The notes under the pieces were generated by a model. It had not been told where the DNA came from and did not search any database. It was given only the letters and a program-made list of their open reading frames with translations. From NCBI GenBank assembly GCA_964487555.1, contig CAZART010000105.1, positions 1 to 18,211 on the forward strand: DNA of 18,211 nucleotides. Reading direction: 5' to 3'. This document shows, one piece after another, positions 13,407 to 18,211 of this stretch; the first letter of the stretch is position 1, and each line of letters opens with the position of its first letter. Made by a program: the position numbers and the translations under genes. Source of the stretch: CAZART01 sp964487555 (GTDB taxonomy: Bacteria; Bacteroidota; Rhodothermia; Rhodothermales; VXPQ01).

Positions 13407-15356
13407 ATGCCCCCACCGTTCACTAAACGAAGCGTTCTGAACACACGAAGTACTCGCCAAAGACCGGAGAGCTCATCAGGGACGAACGCAGAGAGCCGTC
13501 GTCTGTACGGACCGCGATTTGCCGGACACGGTGGGAAGAATTGGCACTGGGGTTCCATCGCCTGCATCGTCTTGCTGGTCATGCTCGCCTCCGCGTGCGG
13601 AACTCCGGCTCCACAGCGCCAGCACGTCTCTCAAAATGAGCAGGAAGCCGAGCAGACGATGCAAAAGGCGCAATCCGTCAGAGCGTCGCAGGCCGAGGTA
13701 CCCACGTCGGGACCCTTCCGCGCACTGATCGTCTTCGTCAGGTTCGCGGACGACACCTTCAATCACACGTGCAGCGAAAAATGGCTCGCGTGGCGTAGCG
13801 GCGATCGACTGCCCGACATGGCGCATGATTTTCTCGTCCCTGCCCGACCCGACGGCCGGGCGCCCCGTGCGCCCTTTCCGGAAAATTCGCTCACCGAGTA
13901 CTTCTATCAACAATCGAATCAGAGCTTCATCCTGTACGGCGAGGCCTACCCGGAAGTCATCGAGACGCGGTTCGATGAGGGCCACTATCGGATATCCGGA
14001 AGCGGCGCAAGATCGCAGGATGGATTGGCGGCGCTTACTAAGGAGATATTGGATCACGTCGACGAGAGCGGATTGGACTTCAGCGAATACGATCGCAACG
14101 ATGACGGATTCGTCGATCACATCTTCATCGTTCCGCGGCGGTTTGATAAGAGTCAAGGGTTGTGGTCGGGCATCTCCTCGCTAGGCAATACGCGCACGCC
14201 TATACTTTCATACGACGGCAAAGCGATAGACTGGAATAGGTCCGGATCCTACAGCAGATATGGGGAGTCGGGAAATATCATACCGCTCCTGACGCTCGGC
14301 CGCCTCATGGCCCACGAGTTCGGACACGATCTGTGGGACAGATCCAATATCGGCGGTGTACATCTCCGAGCCAACACGGAGAACGACGTCCCATCCAACG
14401 GAACGAACCGCGTCGCATACGCCCTCATGCCGGGCGCAGGAGGTGCCGACGACATGGCCGGGAATGAGACGATTTCAGCATTTGAGCGGGACCTCATAGG
14501 GTGGATCCGCTGCACGCCACTTCAAAGAGACGAACAGGGCGTTCGTATAGACGGCGTTTACAGCTCGGGCGATTGCCGGACGATCGAACTGGATAACGGC
14601 TCCACAGGAAAGACCCTCTACCTGTCGAACTTGCAGCGCGACAATTATTTCGATGATCTCCATATCTACAACCCCGACTGCTTCTATGCTGAAGACGGGC
14701 TGAAATCGACGGGCTTGCTGGTAGGGATGAGGAAGGGCTCCGGTTCGAACACGAGATACGACGAGCTCCCTGCCGATAATACGCTCGAGATATCAAACGA
14801 TGCGAGCACCTACGCCGGCGATCTTTACGGACCCTCCACGGCAACGCAAATAACTCCCTGGACACGACCGAACAGCAACGGATGCACCCGGTACGCGCGA
14901 GATTCGGACTGCGACGACCCCGGCTTCGTCCCAAGCTGGAAGGCGGTCGACAACATTCGATACGAGAGAGGGTCGAGCGGTCCGATCATTTTCGATTTCA
15001 TCGAAGACTTCCGGGCGCGTCCGACGATTCGTGAGGATTCGTGGATCGGCAAGGAAACGTCGGGTGAGATCATCCGAGGAAATCTAATCGTCGAATCCGG
15101 TGCCGTCCTTACCATTGAGCCGGGCACCGAGCTGCGTTTTGCCCGCGGCCGCGGCGTTACAGTCCATGGAGTGTTGAATGCGACAGATGTGACCTTTACT
15201 GCAAGCGGCACATCATGGGCCGGAATCACATTCGAGAGTGGCAGTGATGGGACGATCATTCGCGGATCTGTCACCGGCACAGCCGGCGAACCCATCCGAG
15301 TACTTGATGCCGCGCCCAGGATCGAGGATGTGGAGTTTGACGACGCCGGGGGCTAG
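13407..15356 (+). CDS. M6-like (immune inhibitor A-type) metalloprotease lipoprotein
   Basis: A 649-residue frame. The protease part has HEFGHDLWD at 303-311 (His303 and His307 as zinc ligands, Glu304 catalytic), preceded by DYDRNDDGFVDH-like sequence (EYDRNDDGFVDHIFIVP). This is the typical layout of M6-type secreted peptidases. A hydrophobic stretch and lipobox (VMLASAC, Cys64) predict a lipoprotein anchored after export. However, the 50 residues before it are too long and basic for a normal signal peptide, so the annotated ATG is doubtful. No better in-frame start was found. The last 90 residues (LTIEPGTELRFARGRG, VTFTASGTSWAGITFESG) begin a parallel beta-helix domain that stops abruptly, with no T9SS signal, so the 3' end may be truncated. 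GC content is high, unlike the 1382-5149 protease. Confidence 0.8.
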   Translation: MPPPFTKRSVLNTRSTRQRPESSSGTNAESRRLYGPRFAGHGGKNWHWGSIACIVLLVMLASACGTPAPQRQHVSQNEQEAEQTMQKAQSVRASQAEVPTSGPFRALIVFVRFADDTFNHTCSEKWLAWRSGDRLPDMAHDFLVPARPDGRAPRAPFPENSLTEYFYQQSNQSFILYGEAYPEVIETRFDEGHYRISGSGARSQDGLAALTKEILDHVDESGLDFSEYDRNDDGFVDHIFIVPRRFDKSQGLWSGISSLGNTRTPILSYDGKAIDWNRSGSYSRYGESGNIIPLLTLGRLMAHEFGHDLWDRSNIGGVHLRANTENDVPSNGTNRVAYALMPGAGGADDMAGNETISAFERDLIGWIRCTPLQRDEQGVRIDGVYSSGDCRTIELDNGSTGKTLYLSNLQRDNYFDDLHIYNPDCFYAEDGLKSTGLLVGMRKGSGSNTRYDELPADNTLEISNDASTYAGDLYGPSTATQITPWTRPNSNGCTRYARDSDCDDPGFVPSWKAVDNIRYERGSSGPIIFDFIEDFRARPTIREDSWIGKETSGEIIRGNLIVESGAVLTIEPGTELRFARGRGVTVHGVLNATDVTFTASGTSWAGITFESGSDGTIIRGSVTGTAGEPIRVLDAAPRIEDVEFDDAGG

Positions 15357-15378
15357 AGCCCGCAAGCCCTAACAGGGC

Positions 15379-15399
15379 GGTCTCTCCTAAAGTGAGACC
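15379..15399. terminator. Hairpin between convergent genes
   Basis: GGTCTC (15379-15384) pairs with GAGACC (15394-15399) around a 9-base interior. It lies between the M6-like gene (+, ends 15356) and the VOC gene (-, ends 15387), and includes the VOC stop codon. A two-way terminator would suit this position, but no T-run follows on either strand, so support is moderate to weak. Confidence 0.35.
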
Positions 15400-15773
15400 A
15401 CCTCGTGAAGGCATAGAATATTGCCTTCCGTGTCGTTGAACCAGGCCGCTTTCTCATCTTCTGCGGCGAAGATGTGGTTCACCGTCTTCAGCCCGGGAAG
15501 GTCGTAGTCGGCGAATACGACGCCTTTCGCCTCGAGACGCTCGATCGCCTTCTCGATAGTGTCCACCTCGAAGCTGAGGGCCGTGTGGTCGGCTTTCGTG
15601 CCGTTTTCCTTCGGCAGAAGGGCGATGGTGGCGCCCCCGCCGCACGCGTATAGGAACTTCCCATCCGCACTGGACCCTTGCGGCTTTAGGTCCAATGTGT
15701 TCTCGTAGAAATCCCGCGCGCGTTGCATGTTCACGACGGGCAGAATTGTCATAACCCGTGCATTTCCCAGCAT
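15387..15773 (-). CDS. VOC-superfamily (glyoxalase/bleomycin-resistance fold) protein
   Basis: The start is placed at 15773 (MLGNARVMTILPVVNM) because GAGGA lies about seven bases upstream. A longer frame from 15848 would overlap the neighbouring gene's end. The 128-residue product has LPVVNMQRARDFYENTLDLK, ADHTALSFEV and a final NILCLHEVVSL. These are the beta-alpha-beta-beta-beta units of the VOC fold, with His in HTAL and Glu in LHE at metal-ligand positions. Substrates in this fold range from methylglyoxal adducts to antibiotics and cannot be chosen here. It lies 52 bases downstream of the cytochrome peroxidase on the same strand, so co-transcription is likely. It appears intact. Confidence 0.85.
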   Translation of the reverse strand: MLGNARVMTILPVVNMQRARDFYENTLDLKPQGSSADGKFLYACGGGATIALLPKENGTKADHTALSFEVDTIEKAIERLEAKGVVFADYDLPGLKTVNHIFAAEDEKAAWFNDTEGNILCLHEVVSL

Positions 15774-15825
15774 CTCAATTCCTCGTTCGTTCTTTTTGAA
15801 ATTCGACGGACCGCCCAAAAGTATC

Positions 15826-17307
15826 TTAATCTTCGACGGGTAAACCACTCGGCACCCGCTCCGGCACCAGGTGCATCAGATCCCTCGATGACGGATCGGT
15901 CAGGGACGTCAGAAAGGCGATCAGGTCGTTTACTTCCGCATCACTCAGTTCGTTTGGCGGCAGCTCGTTCGCCGCGGCGATCTTCCCTCTCAATTCGTCG
16001 TTGCGCAACACCCACGTGTCGCGTTCGACATATCCCTTCAATCGGCGGCCTTCGAGCTTCACGTCCACGAATTTCGGGCCGGCGGCCTGTGTTTCGAGCA
16101 CGGTCTCCACGGGCGGAAGCAGCTCGTCAGGTACCGAGTAGGCATTCAGGGAGCCCGCGGGGTCGAGATGGTGCCTCACCACCTCTTCGAGCGTACGATA
16201 CGTGCCTGCGTGGCCGTACGGTGCGGTCAATTCGACGTTTCGCAAGGAGGGGGTCCGGAACGTGTAGTCATCGTCGCGGCGTGCCGTAACGCGACCCCGG
16301 CCGAAATCCTCGGGAAAATAGGGGATTCCGGTCGCGCGCCAGTAATCCTGATGCCGACCGTCGTTCTTGCCCGGTCCGATCTGCGGCATCGCAATCGCAT
16401 GGAATTCGTGGTCGGTCTGAAATGTACCGCTGTGACAGTCCTGGCACGCGGCCTTTCCGTAAAAGAGGGCCATTCCGCGTCGCTGTGCGTCGTTTAGCGC
16501 GTCCTCGTTGCCACGCAAGTACCGGTCGAACAGGCTATTATCCGCCCGAAACGCGGACGCTTCGAATGCTGCGATAGCATTTGCGGCAAGCACCATGCTG
16601 ACGTCATCGGCTTCGTCGACCTCCCCGGGAAAGGCGGCCTTGAAGAGCTCGACGTACTCATCGATGGATTGAAGACGCCCGGCAAGCAGCGACCAGACCC
16701 CACTCGGTCCTGCAGCGCGGTTTAGCGACCTGGCGTCGGCGACTTCATTCTCACCCTTCTGACCGGCCATTTCGGCCGGCGACGTAATCGGAAACATGGC
16801 CTGTGCGGCGAGCACGTTCTCGATGCCGGTGGGCAGCTTCCACTTGGCGGGCGTGATGAATCCGCCTGCGTAATATCCGCTCGTGTCGATCTCAACGCGT
16901 CCGTCGTGGAACATCCGTGTGAACTCCTTCGCGCCGAGATTGAACAGCGCGGGCGTGTTCCGGGGAACCCTCTCGTGGATGCTCTGCACGATCGTGTGAC
17001 CCGAACGCCGATCAGGACCCAGTCCCGTCGGTCCCTCACCGAGAGGAAGCGCGACGCCGTCGGCCGTGGCGAACCGGGGGTGGTGGCACGTGGCGCATGA
17101 GATGTTTTTATTGCCACTCAGAATCTTGTCGAAGAACAGCAACCTGCCCAGTTCGACCTTCGCATGAGGTTGACGGCCATCTTCGTAATAATCGGAGTCG
17201 CGGACGGCATCGGGAAGCTCAAACGGACTTAGGACGTACGGTGAGGCCGCCAGGATGAGGAGCAACGCCGTGCCCGTCACGAACGCTTCGCGTGAACGGA
17301 ATTTCAT
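15826..17307 (-). CDS. Di-haem cytochrome c peroxidase / MauG-family protein
   Basis: A 493-residue periplasmic protein. The start at 17307 is supported by GAGGA upstream, with an N-terminal signal or anchor segment (ALLLILAASPYVLSPF). Two covalent haem sites are present: CATCH (Cys71, Cys74, His75) and CQDCH (Cys288, Cys291, His292), together with LGRLLFFDKILSGN and RTPSLRNVELTAPYGHAG. These are hallmarks of the CcpA/MauG family, which reduces hydrogen peroxide or performs haem-driven oxidations. An insertion-like tail (RRLKGYVERDTWVLRND) precedes the final LSDAEVNDLIAFLTSLT helix. The preceding gene on this strand (stop at 17370, 62 bases away) encodes a secreted protein that could be its partner. 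Peroxidase versus MauG-like activity cannot be decided from sequence. It is intact. Confidence 0.9.
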   Translation of the reverse strand: MKFRSREAFVTGTALLLILAASPYVLSPFELPDAVRDSDYYEDGRQPHAKVELGRLLFFDKILSGNKNISCATCHHPRFATADGVALPLGEGPTGLGPDRRSGHTIVQSIHERVPRNTPALFNLGAKEFTRMFHDGRVEIDTSGYYAGGFITPAKWKLPTGIENVLAAQAMFPITSPAEMAGQKGENEVADARSLNRAAGPSGVWSLLAGRLQSIDEYVELFKAAFPGEVDEADDVSMVLAANAIAAFEASAFRADNSLFDRYLRGNEDALNDAQRRGMALFYGKAACQDCHSGTFQTDHEFHAIAMPQIGPGKNDGRHQDYWRATGIPYFPEDFGRGRVTARRDDDYTFRTPSLRNVELTAPYGHAGTYRTLEEVVRHHLDPAGSLNAYSVPDELLPPVETVLETQAAGPKFVDVKLEGRRLKGYVERDTWVLRNDELRGKIAAANELPPNELSDAEVNDLIAFLTSLTDPSSRDLMHLVPERVPSGLPVED

Positions 17308-17369
17308 TTCGTTCCTCGCGTAAATGGTTTGCCACGGAGTGGGACAGGCCTGTCTCGAGGGCCCCGTTT

Positions 17370-18089
17370 TTACTTCGCCGAGGCGGTCGTCGTCTCGATT
17401 CCCTCCCGCGGCGGAAGCATGACGAAAAGTGGGATGTGGGCGTTCTTACCGAACTTACCCGGGTGTCCGCCCCACATGTGTCCGTCGCTGTGATAGTTGA
17501 TGGCGAGCATAGACGTGGTCCATACGTCGGACATCTGGAGGCACGGCTGGAACGTATGCTTGAAGTCGGCGGTGCCGTCTTTACGTGCGCGGAAAACGCT
17601 CTCCGAGCCGTCGCGGGCGCCCAGCGGGAGGTCCAGCGTGCCGGTAAACGGCACCGGTGGTGGGATCGCGACAAAAGAGTGCCACATCGTATAGACGCCT
17701 TCGGGCACCAGTCCGGAAAATGCGAGATCGAGTCTGCCGACGCCGTCGGCGCACGTGTACGTCCCTGTTCCGGAATGTCGCAGCCATTCACCGACGGTGA
17801 AACCGAGCGCCTCGCCTTTGCTGTAGGGTCCGACGTCTTCAGCGTCAAAAGGGTTATGATGCTGCTCCTCGGCTACGGAGAAAAGCGGAGCGTCCATGTC
17901 GTGATCGCCGACCGTGACGCGATATACATACCCCGATCCGGGCTCGCGCTCGATGTACACATCTTGTTCCGGCATCTCGGCGTCCAGGTGGGTGATGAAT
18001 GCGAGGTCGACCGAAACGTCCTGGGCCGTCGCTGCGGTCGTCATCAAGATCGCCGTCGAGACAAGGATGATGCGCTTCAGGCTTTTCAT
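17370..18089 (-). CDS. Uncharacterised secreted protein linked to the di-haem peroxidase
   Basis: A 239-residue protein with a strong AGGAGG ribosome site (18095-18100), five bases before the ATG at 18089, and a clear signal peptide (MKSLKRIILVSTAILMTTAATAQ). The mature part is beta-rich, with GEWLRHSGTGTYTCADGVGR, LVPEGVYTMWHSFV and LPLGARDGSE, then FQPCLQMSDVW and a histidine-rich stretch (NYHSDGHMWGGHPG). The two cysteines (CADG, PCLQ) may form a disulfide. I recall similar secreted proteins of unknown function with the VYT.W and LGARDGSE.F motifs but can give no name. It is first in a likely operon with the di-haem peroxidase and the VOC protein. The conserved histidines may bind metal; that is an inference. 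Confidence 0.75.
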   Translation of the reverse strand: MKSLKRIILVSTAILMTTAATAQDVSVDLAFITHLDAEMPEQDVYIEREPGSGYVYRVTVGDHDMDAPLFSVAEEQHHNPFDAEDVGPYSKGEALGFTVGEWLRHSGTGTYTCADGVGRLDLAFSGLVPEGVYTMWHSFVAIPPPVPFTGTLDLPLGARDGSESVFRARKDGTADFKHTFQPCLQMSDVWTTSMLAINYHSDGHMWGGHPGKFGKNAHIPLFVMLPPREGIETTTASAK

Positions 18090-18211
18090 GGCCGCCTCCT
18101 GATGCTGTTTGTAATAGTAGATCGTCGCCGCGCTGTGACACCTGAGAACACGCCGTGCCGCGCCGGCATGCGCGTGCTCTCATTTGCTTTCCGAAGTCGC
18201 TCTACGTTAAA

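Noticed and set aside
13476..14156. 226-codon minus-strand frame
   Set aside because: It is antisense to the M6-like protease N-terminal half, with no motif of its own.
15723..16289. 188-codon plus-strand frame over the VOC/peroxidase junction
   Set aside because: It runs antisense to two well-supported genes and has no recognisable protein content.

Overview
The window looks like a scaffolded, probably metagenome-derived fragment: it holds two runs of exactly 100 N, at 6380-6479 and 7587-7686. The source is a moderately GC-rich bacterium of the Bacteroidota/Rhodothermota kind. Three genes and one pseudogene end in a type IX secretion (T9SS) type A sorting domain (YPNPFN, VYDVLGREV, SGVYFYQ and similar), which is characteristic of that assemblage. 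Genus or species cannot be given from this sequence.

Layout. The left 13.1 kb is an accessory region punctuated by four copies, all on the + strand, of the 3' end of comM/yifB (Mg-chelatase-like AAA+ ATPase): 1-463, 6525-7005, 10907-11340 and 13044-13148. No 5' part of comM is present. Each copy begins at or just after the CPCG zinc-knuckle. At copies 2 and 3, the 5' end of a minus-strand gene for a tandem helix-turn-helix (XRE) protein abuts this start. Between the copies lie blocks of unrelated genes. Block A (464-6524) has an IS3 orfA remnant, a 1255-residue secreted reprolysin-like metalloprotease with Fn3, propeller and T9SS domains, a frameshifted small gene, a lamin-tail fragment and an IS21 istA remnant. 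Block B (7006-10906) has an M36/M4-like metalloprotease with a T9SS domain, a T9SS-secreted propeller-like protein and a frameshifted XRE gene. Block C (11341-13043) has an orphan T9SS sorting domain, a short secreted protein and a VapBC-type toxin-antitoxin pair.

The right 4.8 kb is more conventional. It has an M6-like metalloprotease with a lipobox on + (13407-15356), converging on a minus-strand cluster: an uncharacterised secreted protein, a di-haem cytochrome c peroxidase/MauG and a VOC (glyoxalase-fold) protein.

Interpretation. The main observation is the repeated XRE(-)/comM-3'(+) junction with cargo between copies. Copies 1 and 2 are identical for 46 bases and then differ at 24 of the next 37 codons, mostly synonymously. 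This fits serial insertion of elements that target comM and carry their own replacement 3' end, leaving displaced comM tails between secreted-protein cargo. No recombinase is visible in the window, so this remains a hypothesis. The assembly gaps beside the repeats are the main caution.
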